Source of the DNA: Citrobacter telavivensis
GTDB taxonomy: Bacteria; Pseudomonadota; Gammaproteobacteria; Enterobacterales; Enterobacteriaceae
Direction of reading: 5' to 3'
DNA: 64,000 nucleotides
Assembly (NCBI GenBank): GCA_009363175.1
Contig: CP045205.1
Coordinates: forward strand, 3,906,001-3,970,000
The notes under the pieces are model-generated. The model saw only the letters and a program-made list of their open reading frames with translations, did not search any database and was not told the origin of the DNA. Each line of letters begins with the position of its first letter. The first letter of the stretch is position 1. A program made the position numbers and the translations under genes. Below, in pieces: positions 53,095 to 62,077 of the stretch.

Positions 53095-54174
53095 ATGCCA
53101 CAACAATGGAGTACCGCCCGGGCGCAGTCCTGGTATCAACATCATGGATGGGCGTGCGGGTTCAATTACCTGCCACGAACCGCCGTCAACTGGAACGAGA
53201 TGTGGCAGGCCGACACTTTCGATTTACCGGTCATTGAGCAGGAACTCGCCTGGGCGGAACGCTACGGCTATAACGCCTTACGGACCAACCTGCCGTTTAT
53301 CGTCTGGCAGCACGACCGGGAGGGGTTACTGTCACGGATTGACGCGTTTCTGGAAGTCGCCGCGCGTCACCAGATTCAGGTGATGATGACGCTGATGGAC
53401 GACTGCGGCTTTTCTGGCGATGAACCGTGGTTCGGTCCGCAAAAAGCGCCTACGCCGGGAGTGCATAACAGCCAGGCGGCGGCCAGCCCAGGCAGAGCCA
53501 TCGTGATGGATCCCGACCAGTGGCCGCAGGTTGAAGCTTACGTTCACGATATCCTCACGCACTTTTCCCGCGACACGCGCATTGCAATCTGGGATTTGTA
53601 CAATGAACCCGGCAACCGGGGGATTTTCCTCTCCCCGCAAGAGTATGCCGAAGCGGATGTGGCGCTGGAAGAGTATGCTCTGCAATTGGTGCGAGCCGTT
53701 TTTCGCTGGGCGCGCAGCGTGGATCCGTTGCAACCGTTAACCGTCGGTGCATGGCATGTGGATCATGAACGCTGGGGAACGCTTAAGCACCCGATCGACG
53801 TCGCTGCGCTGGCGCTCTCGGATATCATCAGCTATCACGCCTACGTGCCTGCCGCCAGGCAGTCGGACATTTTGCGCGCCCTTTCGCAGTTTAATCGCCC
53901 GGTGCTGTGTACCGAGTGGCTTTCACGCCATACCCACTGCGTGTTCAGCGAACAGCTTCCCCTTTTTAGCGCTTTTGATACAGGTTGTTATCACTGGGGA
54001 CTGGTGCAGGGAAAAACCCAGACCTGGATCCCCTGGCCTGGTGTGAATCAATCTCATCCGGTTCCGCAATCACTGTGGTTTCACGATGTTCTGAAACCGG
54101 ATGGCACGCCCTGGTGTGAGGAGGAAATGCAACTGGTGAAACGGCTTACGGATTCCCGGCGGAACGGGGACTGA
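53095..54174 (+). CDS. GH5-like (cellulase-family) glycoside hydrolase, cytosolic
   Basis: A 359-residue TIM-barrel glycosidase of clan A type. Glu171 in IWDLYNEPGN is the expected acid/base and Glu274 in PVLCTEWLSR the nucleophile, about 103 residues apart as in GH5 and related families. No signal peptide is visible, so it should act on an imported oligosaccharide; the sugar cannot be named. GGAGACC is just before the ATG. The gene is absent from this place in K-12 and overlaps the 3' end of convergent yliI by 29 bases. No transporter or regulator is next to it. Confidence 0.8.
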   Translation: MPQQWSTARAQSWYQHHGWACGFNYLPRTAVNWNEMWQADTFDLPVIEQELAWAERYGYNALRTNLPFIVWQHDREGLLSRIDAFLEVAARHQIQVMMTLMDDCGFSGDEPWFGPQKAPTPGVHNSQAAASPGRAIVMDPDQWPQVEAYVHDILTHFSRDTRIAIWDLYNEPGNRGIFLSPQEYAEADVALEEYALQLVRAVFRWARSVDPLQPLTVGAWHVDHERWGTLKHPIDVAALALSDIISYHAYVPAARQSDILRALSQFNRPVLCTEWLSRHTHCVFSEQLPLFSAFDTGCYHWGLVQGKTQTWIPWPGVNQSHPVPQSLWFHDVLKPDGTPWCEEEMQLVKRLTDSRRNGD

Positions 54175-55273
54175 CTTTAAGTAACTCGCCGTCGGACTCG
54201 TCGGTTAACACGTACAGATAACCGTCAGGCCCGACGCGTACATCACGGATCCGCTGCCTCCGTTCTCCCAGAATACGTCCGTCTTCAGTCACCTTATTGC
54301 CGTCAACGCTCATCACAATCACATCCTGATCCTTCAGTGCACCAATAAACAGTTTCTTGTGCCATTGGGGGAACGTCTCGCGGTTATAAAATGCCATTCC
54401 GCTGACGGCAGGTGATTTCTGCCAGTAGAAAATGGGCTGTTCGGTGCCTGCTACCTTTTCGCCCTGCGCTTCCGGGATCTTAAGCCCGCTGTAGTTGATA
54501 CCCCAGGTCGCCAGCGGCCAGCCATAGTTTTTCCCTTTTTCAGGGATATTGATCTCATCCCCGCCGCGCGGCCCGTGTTCGTTCAGCCACAGCACATCGC
54601 TCCACGGATTCATCGCCATCCCCTGCGGGTTGCGAATGCCGTAAGACCAGATTTCCGCACGCGCCCCCGGCTGATTGACAAACGGATTGTCCTGCGGGAT
54701 TTTCCCCTGTTCGGTCAGACGCACCACTTTACCCTGCAATTTATCGAGATCCTGCGCGGTCGACCGCTGGTTGTTTTCTCCCAGTCCAATGAACAGGTAG
54801 CCCTTGCCATCAAAAACCAGCCGCCCACCGAAATGGTTGCCGGTTGACAGTTTTGGCATCTGGCGGAAGACGGTCTGGAAGTTTTCCAGTCGCGAAAGAT
54901 CGTCGCTAAGTCGACCATAGCCCACCGCGGTTCCTGCCTTACCCTGCGTATCGGCCTGCGCAAAACTGAGCCAGACGCGTCGCGACTGGCTAAAGTCCGG
55001 CGCCAACGCCACGTCCAGAAGGCCGCCCTGACCGTTCGCCCAGACCTTAGGTACGCCAGGGATCGGATCAGAAAGCCCTTTACCTGCCTGCCAGTGGCGC
55101 AACTGTCCGCCCTTCAGGGTGATAAGCATGCCGTTGTCGCCTGGCAGAAAGGCCAGCGCCCACGGATGGTCAAGTTTGGTTTGCAGCACCTCGACATTAA
55201 CCCCAGGCGTTTCAGCCTGCGTAAACCAGGGAATAATGCACAATGGAATTAAAGGGATAAGCGAGCGACGCAT
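54146..55273 (-). CDS. yliI: Soluble aldose sugar dehydrogenase YliI
   Basis: A 375-residue periplasmic PQQ-dependent beta-propeller enzyme with signal peptide (ends TQA). Propeller and PQQ/calcium regions: GQGGLLDVALAPDFSQSR, LNEHGPRGGDEINIPEKG. It oxidises aldoses when PQQ is supplied. The C-terminus overlaps the glycosidase gene, so its last codons are antisense to that gene. Confidence 0.95.
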   Translation of the reverse strand: MRRSLIPLIPLCIIPWFTQAETPGVNVEVLQTKLDHPWALAFLPGDNGMLITLKGGQLRHWQAGKGLSDPIPGVPKVWANGQGGLLDVALAPDFSQSRRVWLSFAQADTQGKAGTAVGYGRLSDDLSRLENFQTVFRQMPKLSTGNHFGGRLVFDGKGYLFIGLGENNQRSTAQDLDKLQGKVVRLTEQGKIPQDNPFVNQPGARAEIWSYGIRNPQGMAMNPWSDVLWLNEHGPRGGDEINIPEKGKNYGWPLATWGINYSGLKIPEAQGEKVAGTEQPIFYWQKSPAVSGMAFYNRETFPQWHKKLFIGALKDQDVIVMSVDGNKVTEDGRILGERRQRIRDVRVGPDGYLYVLTDESDGELLKVSPRSAGNP

Positions 55274-55379
55274 AACGCCTCCTTGTTGACTCTGGTTAAA
55301 GCGTAGTCAGCGAGGAACGTCAGGTGGGCATTTTTACAAAAACTTAACGATGAAGGGGGGAGTCGCCTCCCCCCGAAAA

Positions 55380-55763
55380 TCAGGCATTTTCAAGCGTTGA
55401 ATGAGCCTGCAAACTCTGAATGCTCAGCGTTAAGGCTGTCAGGCAGGTATTGAGTTTTTCTGCATTGACGGCAATAAAAGTCGGACAGTCGTGGTGTCCG
55501 CTCATCAGGCACACCGCCGCAGCGGCGAGTGCACCTTCGGCATGGTGCAATGCATCCCACTCTTCTTGATCGAGATGCAGATTCAAGCGCAACGATTTAT
55601 CGTGCAGCTCGCGGTTCAGTTCGAAAAAGTTCTCACGTAGATGATCATTCTCGCTGACTGACATGTATCCTTTCGCCATCCTTAGCTGCAGATACGCAGC
55701 GAGGTCGATCCTGGCGTTGATGAGCTTATTCAGCAGATCGGTTCTCAGTCTGTCAACGAACAT
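55380..55763 (-). CDS. bssR: Biofilm regulator BssR
   Basis: A 127-residue protein (YliH) of E. coli length, mostly helical, with the conserved N-terminus MFVDRLRTDLLNKLINARID. It represses motility and changes indole and biofilm signalling in E. coli; it has no DNA-binding motif that can be seen. Monocistronic, about 106 bases from yliI. Confidence 0.95.
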   Translation of the reverse strand: MFVDRLRTDLLNKLINARIDLAAYLQLRMAKGYMSVSENDHLRENFFELNRELHDKSLRLNLHLDQEEWDALHHAEGALAAAAVCLMSGHHDCPTFIAVNAEKLNTCLTALTLSIQSLQAHSTLENA

Positions 55764-55993
55764 ACTTCGTTCCTCCTCTTCCAGCCATGGTGCAACTTAA
55801 TAGTATGGCTATTTTTTGTACAAAAGGATGCCTGGGATCAACAATTCACTCAGAATTAACATTATTTACATACTAGTTATAAGCCGATGCAGCTTTCCCC
55901 TCACCGATCGGGTGAGATAGCAATACAATTTTTGTGCGGAACTCTGTAGAATCCCTGCCCTGAACATTCCAATAACTGAACAATTTTTAAGCT

Positions 55994-57319
55994 ATGAGCA
56001 AAGTAACCCACCAGCCGAAAATCGGCTTCGTTTCCCTCGGCTGTCCGAAAAACCTCGTCGATTCGGAACGAATCCTGACTGAACTGCGTACCGAAGGCTA
56101 CGATGTTGTCCCGAGCTACGACGACGCCGATATGGTGATCGTCAACACCTGCGGCTTTATCGACAGCGCAGTGCAGGAATCACTGGAAGCCATTGGCGAA
56201 GCGCTGAATGAAAACGGTAAGGTGATCGTCACCGGCTGTCTGGGTGCGAAAGAAGATCAGATCCGTGAAGTCCATCCGAAAGTGCTGGAAATCACGGGTC
56301 CGCATAGCTATGAACAGGTTCTGGAACACGTCCACCACTACGTGCCGAAACCGAAGCACAATCCGTTCCTGAGCCTGGTGCCTGAGCAAGGCGTGAAGCT
56401 GACTCCACGCCATTATGCCTACCTGAAAATTTCTGAAGGTTGCAACCATCGCTGCACCTTCTGCATCATTCCCTCGATGCGTGGCGATCTGGTCAGCCGT
56501 CCGATTGGCGATGTGCTGAGCGAAGCAAAACGTCTGGTCGATGCGGGCGTCAAAGAGATCCTTGTAATTTCACAGGATACCTCCGCCTACGGCGTAGACG
56601 TGAAGCACCGCACCGGGTTCTATAACGGTGAGCCGGTGAAAACCAGTATGGTCAGCCTGTGCGAACAACTGTCAAAACTGGGCATCTGGACGCGTCTGCA
56701 CTATGTCTACCCGTATCCGCATGTCGACGATGTCATCCCGCTGATGGCGGAAGGCAAGATCCTGCCATACCTGGATATCCCACTTCAGCACGCCAGCCCG
56801 CGCATTCTCAAACTGATGAAGCGCCCTGGCTCGGTCGACCGTCAACTGGCACGCATTAAACAATGGCGCGAAATCTGTCCGGAACTGACCCTGCGCTCGA
56901 CGTTTATTGTCGGTTTCCCGGGGGAAACGGAAGACGATTTCCAGATGCTGCTCGACTTCCTGAAAGAAGCGCGTCTTGACCGCGTAGGCTGCTTCAAATA
57001 CAGCCCGGTAGACGGCGCAGGTGCCAATGAACTGCCGGATCAGGTACCGGAAGAGGTTAAAGAAGCGCGCTGGAACCGTTTTATGCAACTGCAGCAGCAG
57101 ATCTCCGCTGAACGCCTGCAGGAGAAAGTGGGTCGCGAAATTCTGGTGATCGTCGATGAAGTCGACGAAGAAGGCGCGATTGGCCGCAGTATGGCCGACG
57201 CACCGGAAATTGACGGCGCAGTCTATCTGAACGGTGAAACCAACGTGAAACCGGGCGACGTGATCCGCGTGAAAGTGGAAAACGCCGACGAGTACGATCT
57301 GTGGGGCACGCGCGTTTAA
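55994..57319 (+). CDS. rimO: Ribosomal protein S12 methylthiotransferase RimO
   Basis: A 441-residue radical-SAM enzyme that adds a methylthio group to an Asp of S12. N-terminal MTTase cluster cysteines Cys17, Cys53 and Cys82; radical-SAM CxxxCxxC at 150-157 (CNHRCTFC); C-terminal TRAM domain. E. coli length. A terminator follows. Confidence 0.98.
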   Translation: MSKVTHQPKIGFVSLGCPKNLVDSERILTELRTEGYDVVPSYDDADMVIVNTCGFIDSAVQESLEAIGEALNENGKVIVTGCLGAKEDQIREVHPKVLEITGPHSYEQVLEHVHHYVPKPKHNPFLSLVPEQGVKLTPRHYAYLKISEGCNHRCTFCIIPSMRGDLVSRPIGDVLSEAKRLVDAGVKEILVISQDTSAYGVDVKHRTGFYNGEPVKTSMVSLCEQLSKLGIWTRLHYVYPYPHVDDVIPLMAEGKILPYLDIPLQHASPRILKLMKRPGSVDRQLARIKQWREICPELTLRSTFIVGFPGETEDDFQMLLDFLKEARLDRVGCFKYSPVDGAGANELPDQVPEEVKEARWNRFMQLQQQISAERLQEKVGREILVIVDEVDEEGAIGRSMADAPEIDGAVYLNGETNVKPGDVIRVKVENADEYDLWGTRV

Positions 57320-57340
57320 TGTTTTAACGCCCTGTACTTC

Positions 57341-57365
57341 AGCCCTCTTCATACAGAAGAGGGCT
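57341..57365. terminator. Terminator between rimO and the symporter gene
   Basis: AGCCCTCTTC, loop ATACA, GAAGAGGGCT, a 10-bp perfect stem between convergent genes. The T run is short. Confidence 0.75.
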
Positions 57366-57379
57366 ATTGCAAGGCGCCC

Positions 57380-58759
57380 TTATCGTCCGAGCGCTTTTTC
57401 CATCTTCGCCACCAGCGCATTATCAATTTTAAAATAACACACGGTGACAGCCAGTAACGCATGCAACACGCCAGGAATCACCGTCGAGAGCAACGTGATA
57501 CCCGTCAGCGAAGCTGTCGTTTGATTTTCCATTCCTGAGCGATAAGAAACCGCCATCAGTGTCAGGCTAATAATTACGCCTGCTATTGCCCATGCCAGCT
57601 TGACAAAAAAAAGATTGAACGCGAAATTCATCCCCGAGGAACGTCGCCCCGATTTCCATTCGCCGTAGGTATCAGCGAAAGTCACAAGCGTAAAATGCAT
57701 CGGCAAAATAAATCCCAGAACCATGCAGCAGATAAACACCAGTATCAGCCACAGCGTGGCGGCATTCCCTGGAACAAACCAGACGATAAAATGCGCGACT
57801 GCCAGCACCACGTTGACCCAAAAATAGATGCGGCGAATTTCAAAATGCCGCGTCAAATATTGAACCAGTACCGACCCAATAATCCCACCAAGCGTTGCCA
57901 TACCAAAAAATAATGAGGTGTAAGTTGCATCCCCATGCAACACATAAGTGATGAAATACATTGCCGCACCGCCTTTAGTATTGAAGATGCTGATAATCAG
58001 CAACGACATGACAAAAGTCAGCAAGAGCTGTTCGTTATGACGAATGCTTTTTAAACTCTCCTTAAGGTTGAAGGTGTGACGAGTGCGCGTGGCGCTCCGC
58101 TCTTTTACGCCGTAAAAGCAGACTAAAAACATCAGAATCGCCAGCAAGGCTAATACGCCAACGCCCCACTGATATCCCTGAGCCTGATCCCCGCGACCAA
58201 AGTATTTCACCATCACCGGCAAGCCCACAGAGACCGCAAATCCAGCGACACCACATAATGCAAAGCGCCAGGATTGACACGAGACAAGCTCCACCGGATT
58301 TGAGGTGATTTTTGTGACCAGCGCGCAATAAGGAACATTATTGAGCGAATAGAGCACAGACAATGCAAAATAGGTCGCTATGGCGTAAACCACTTTCCAG
58401 TGATAAGCCAAATCAGGGACGCTGAAGGTCAAAAACGCAATAAGTCCAAGCGGCACTGCCGTCCAGAGAATAAAAGGGCGAAACTGTCCCATTTTTGTGG
58501 ATGTCCGGTCTGCGGCAATACCAATAAGCGGATCGGAAATCGCGTCAATGACTCTCAGGACCAGAAACAGCGTCCCGACAATGGCGGGCGTTAAACCAAA
58601 AATATCGGTGTAGAAAAAGGTCAAAAAATTGGAGATCAATCCAGTGACAATCGTTCCCCCCGCATCGCCGAGTCCATAGCTGACTTTTTCCGCGATCGAG
58701 AGTTTTTCCGGGACAACGAGTCCCTCAGCTTGTTCTGTATTATCTGAGAGTTCACTCAT
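57380..58759 (-). CDS. GPH-family glycoside:cation symporter
   Basis: A 459-residue 12-helix transporter of the glycoside-pentoside-hexuronide family (as MelB, YicJ, XynB permeases). Typical motifs: SYGLGDAGGTIVTGL at the start, DPLIGIAADRTSTKMGQFRP, and ADTYGEWKSGRRSSGM. It follows the GH31 gene with an 8-base overlap, so the pair is an operon: uptake of a glycoside and intracellular hydrolysis. The arrangement parallels E. coli yicJ-yicI. It is not found at this place in K-12. Confidence 0.9.
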   Translation of the reverse strand: MSELSDNTEQAEGLVVPEKLSIAEKVSYGLGDAGGTIVTGLISNFLTFFYTDIFGLTPAIVGTLFLVLRVIDAISDPLIGIAADRTSTKMGQFRPFILWTAVPLGLIAFLTFSVPDLAYHWKVVYAIATYFALSVLYSLNNVPYCALVTKITSNPVELVSCQSWRFALCGVAGFAVSVGLPVMVKYFGRGDQAQGYQWGVGVLALLAILMFLVCFYGVKERSATRTRHTFNLKESLKSIRHNEQLLLTFVMSLLIISIFNTKGGAAMYFITYVLHGDATYTSLFFGMATLGGIIGSVLVQYLTRHFEIRRIYFWVNVVLAVAHFIVWFVPGNAATLWLILVFICCMVLGFILPMHFTLVTFADTYGEWKSGRRSSGMNFAFNLFFVKLAWAIAGVIISLTLMAVSYRSGMENQTTASLTGITLLSTVIPGVLHALLAVTVCYFKIDNALVAKMEKALGR

Positions 58760-60815
58760 TTTCCTCTCTCCATGCAGTCAGTAATGCCAGGATATCGGCT
58801 CCTTCACGAACAAACAGCGGCAGCACATCGATAGGTGCTTCCACACTGACTTCTTGCCCCCCTTCATAACGCGCGCCTGAATTGGCATCTATCCATATCG
58901 TGTCGCCCGGCAACCAGACAAGGCGACGGGTCTCTCCTGCGTGAACCACCGGGGCCACCAGCAGTTCTTCGCCAAACAGATACTGATCTGTCACTTCCCA
59001 GGCGTTGGCATCCTGCGGATAGTGATAAAACAATGGGCGCATGAGCGGTTCGCCTGTTTCATGCGCCTGCGCCATCAATTTGCGCAGCCATGGGCGTAAA
59101 CGTTCCCGAAGAGACGCATAACGGCGGAGAATGGCAAAGGTGGCGTCGCCAAAACTCCAGAGCTCGTTCCCTGCCCCCGTATTACACTGGGCAATGCCAT
59201 CGCGATGTGCGCTCTCAGGCTCTGTTATCGGGTCACGATGCCCGTGCATACGTAAAACGGGACTAAATACCGCCCACTGGAACCAACGAATCAACAACTC
59301 GTGGAACGCAGGATCGTCAACATCACCACCGTGAAAACCCCCGATATCTGTTGTCCACCAGGGAATCCCCGCCATCCCCATACTTAATCCCGCGCAAATC
59401 TGGTTACGCATGGACTCAAAAGAAGAGTGAATATCCCCTGACCACACCAACGCGCCATAGCGCTGACTGCCAGCCCAGGCACAGCGCACCAGATTAACAG
59501 GGGTTTCCAGCCCCGTATCACGCAGCCCTTCATAGAACGCTTGCGTATAATGCAGCGGATAAATATTGCCAGTTTCTACTGTATTGCCAATGTGATAGCG
59601 GTAGTTATCAAAGTCATATACCCCGAATTCAGGTTCAGCTTCATCAAGCCAGAAGAGGTCGATGCCTTGATCAAAATAGTTCTTCTTGCAAACCTGCCAG
59701 ACGAATTTTCTCGCGTCGGGGTTTGTGGGATCGAAAAAGCGTGTGTTGCCCAAAAAATCGAAATTGATATTGAGCCCTTTGCGCGTATTGACTAAAAAAC
59801 CCTGCTCGTTCATGTGCGCATAGTTTTCGCTTTTTACGTCAACGGTTGGCCAGATGGAGACCATGAGTTTCGTCCCCATCGCGTTTAACTCCGCAGTCAT
59901 CGCGGCGGGGTCTGGCCATTCTCGCGCATCAAAACGCCAGTCTCCCTGCACTGGCCAGTGGAAAAAATCAGCAACGATTACCGCCAGCGGAATTCCTGCA
60001 TCACGATACTGGCGCGCCACCGACAGCAGTTCGTCCTGAGTACGGTAACGCAATTTCGATTGCCATAAACCCAGTGCAAATTCCGGCATAAGTGGAGGGG
60101 TTCCGGTCACTGCCGCATACTGGCGAACAATCTCCGCCGGGGTATCTCCTGCGGTGATCCAGTAATCAATTCGCCTTGCGGCTTTCGCGCTCCAGCGTGT
60201 TTCATTGCGAGCAAAAACTACCTCACCCACTGCCGGGTTGTTCCATAAAAAACCGTACCCCAGGCTCGATACCATAAACGGTACACTGGCCTGTGAATTG
60301 CGCTGCGCCAACTCCAGTGCGCAACCTTTTAAATTAATAAACGGCTGCTGGTACTGCCCCATTCCGCCTATTTTTTCTTGTGGTCTGGATTCGAAACGCA
60401 CGTTAATTTCCACGGCGTTTCCGGCAAGCGGTTTACATTCCCTTCCCGATATTTTTAAGGCGCTTATTTTCTTTTTTTGCTGTTGCCCGACATTCCAGAA
60501 TTGTTCGCCATTATCCCGTTGTCGCCATAATTCCTCGAGCAGGCAATCATGATGTTGATTATAAAAAGTAATACGACCTTGCAAATCAACCGTCGCGCTC
60601 ATTTTGCCGTTGATGATGGTCAGTGCGCTCTCTTCTTGTATAAATTTGACATCGCAATCAGGTGCAGGAAGCAGCGCCCATAAGGGTGGCGTGCTGGTAT
60701 CTGGCTGGATCCCAGACAATATGCGCAGGCTGTTCTCTCCCCACGCCATGATTTTAAGATACTGCCCGTTCCACGCCCAACATAGCGTATTCTCTTTTAT
60801 TTGTAAGGTATTCAT
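58752..60815 (-). CDS. GH31 alpha-glycosidase (alpha-xylosidase/alpha-glucosidase type)
   Basis: A 687-residue retaining alpha-glycosidase. N-terminal beta-sandwich, (beta/alpha)8 barrel from about 245, nucleophile Asp391 in LFWLDEAEPE, acid/base Asp461 in VWSGDIHSSF, and the substrate-binding segment WWTTDIGGFHGGD. The WLDEAEPE nucleophile motif is like that of bacterial alpha-xylosidases of xyloglucan or isoprimeverose use, but the substrate is inferred. The ORF reaches 60923; GAGGG five bases before ATG 60815 sets the start. First gene of the operon with the symporter; regulated by the divergent LacI gene. Confidence 0.9.
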   Translation of the reverse strand: MNTLQIKENTLCWAWNGQYLKIMAWGENSLRILSGIQPDTSTPPLWALLPAPDCDVKFIQEESALTIINGKMSATVDLQGRITFYNQHHDCLLEELWRQRDNGEQFWNVGQQQKKKISALKISGRECKPLAGNAVEINVRFESRPQEKIGGMGQYQQPFINLKGCALELAQRNSQASVPFMVSSLGYGFLWNNPAVGEVVFARNETRWSAKAARRIDYWITAGDTPAEIVRQYAAVTGTPPLMPEFALGLWQSKLRYRTQDELLSVARQYRDAGIPLAVIVADFFHWPVQGDWRFDAREWPDPAAMTAELNAMGTKLMVSIWPTVDVKSENYAHMNEQGFLVNTRKGLNINFDFLGNTRFFDPTNPDARKFVWQVCKKNYFDQGIDLFWLDEAEPEFGVYDFDNYRYHIGNTVETGNIYPLHYTQAFYEGLRDTGLETPVNLVRCAWAGSQRYGALVWSGDIHSSFESMRNQICAGLSMGMAGIPWWTTDIGGFHGGDVDDPAFHELLIRWFQWAVFSPVLRMHGHRDPITEPESAHRDGIAQCNTGAGNELWSFGDATFAILRRYASLRERLRPWLRKLMAQAHETGEPLMRPLFYHYPQDANAWEVTDQYLFGEELLVAPVVHAGETRRLVWLPGDTIWIDANSGARYEGGQEVSVEAPIDVLPLFVREGADILALLTAWREENE

Positions 60816-60856
60816 TAAGCCCTCGGATAAATTTTTACAGGATTTAACATTGATTC

Positions 60857-60870
60857 CGGAAACGTTTCCG
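60857..60870. promoter_or_regulatory. LacI-family operator of the GH31 operon
   Basis: CGGAAACGTTTCCG is a perfect 14-bp palindrome with the central CG and AAACGTTT core usual for LacI/GalR regulators. It lies 42 bases before the GH31 start in the divergent intergenic region, the expected place for repression by the neighbouring LacI protein. Confidence 0.75.
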
Positions 60871-61072
60871 ATCCTGTTTAAAATCTTTTCTTCTGTCAAT
60901 GGGCAACACTCACCAGGAGCCAAAATGAAATGAATAATGTGATCGAAGATTTAATTTTGACGGCTTTTTAATTCAGCGCGTTATATTTATGAGAAGATTA
61001 TCTCAATTGGCTAATGTGAGCAGAATAAGATATATATACAGTCATGTTTTCCATGTCGTATAAAGGGAACAA

Positions 61073-62077
61073 ATGAATATCAAAGAGTTGGCGAAAAAAC
61101 TGGATCTTTCCATTGCCACCGTTTCCAGGGCGTTAAACAGCCACCCGGAAGTGAGTGCAGCCACACAAAAACGCGTACGCGACGCGGCGACCCTGTATGG
61201 TTATTCTCCCAATGCCGCCGGGCGAAACTTACGTAAAGGGAAAGCGAATACGGTGGCTTTGCTTTTGCCTCCTGGTGACAGAGACAACTTTTACACGGCT
61301 CCATTTTTCATGCGTGTGGCGGCCAGTTTACAGCGAGAATTACGCACGCAAGATATCGATACCATTTTGCACCTCGCCCTTGACGAAGCCGATGAGAAAT
61401 TGTGGTTGCGCAAGATCATTGAGCAGCGTAAAGCCGATGCCGTGATCCTGACCAATACGACCCTCAATGACTCCCGCATCGACTATCTTAATCAACAGCA
61501 GTTTCCATTTGCCACTCTGGGACGCAGTAATGCGCTTAACGGCAATTTCAACTGGGTGGATCTGGATTTTGCCACCGTGGCGGAAACCGCTGTCGAGCAG
61601 GGATATCAGGCTGGCTATGCTCGCCATGCATTAGTTACGCTGGGAAATGACAGCATGCAGGGACAGATATTCACCGAGACATGGCGCAATGCCCTATCTG
61701 CTCGCGGACTGCCCGTTAATGAATCGTGGGTCTATTATGGTGATATCAGTGAAGCAGCGGGTTTTGACGCGTTACGCTATTTCCATTCGCTTGCTGTACC
61801 ACCCGAATACGTCATTTTCTTGAGCGATCTCCAGATGCTGGGCGCTACGTTCTGTGCACAGGAGTCAGGCTGTCACTATCCGTTTTTTGCCGGTGTATTC
61901 AGCAGCGATATCTCCTCATTTCTCCCCCAGAAACCGACGGGCTTCGAGATCCCCTATACGCAACTGGGTGAGAATCTGGCTAAAGCGACCTTAAATGCCA
62001 TGCAAAACAACCCGAATGCGGTGCAGTCATTACCTGCGCTCACGCTGGTTAATCAGCGTGAGCATAAAATGGCTTAG
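61073..62077 (+). CDS. LacI-family transcriptional regulator
   Basis: A 334-residue repressor. HTH and hinge: MNIKELAKKLDLSIATVSRA and YGYSPNAAGRNLRKGKANTV; periplasmic-binding-like effector domain after residue 60. It is divergent from the GH31-symporter operon, which it most likely controls through the palindrome at 60857. AAAGGGAAC precedes the ATG. The stop interlocks with that of gsiD (TTAG). Confidence 0.93.
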   Translation: MNIKELAKKLDLSIATVSRALNSHPEVSAATQKRVRDAATLYGYSPNAAGRNLRKGKANTVALLLPPGDRDNFYTAPFFMRVAASLQRELRTQDIDTILHLALDEADEKLWLRKIIEQRKADAVILTNTTLNDSRIDYLNQQQFPFATLGRSNALNGNFNWVDLDFATVAETAVEQGYQAGYARHALVTLGNDSMQGQIFTETWRNALSARGLPVNESWVYYGDISEAAGFDALRYFHSLAVPPEYVIFLSDLQMLGATFCAQESGCHYPFFAGVFSSDISSFLPQKPTGFEIPYTQLGENLAKATLNAMQNNPNAVQSLPALTLVNQREHKMA

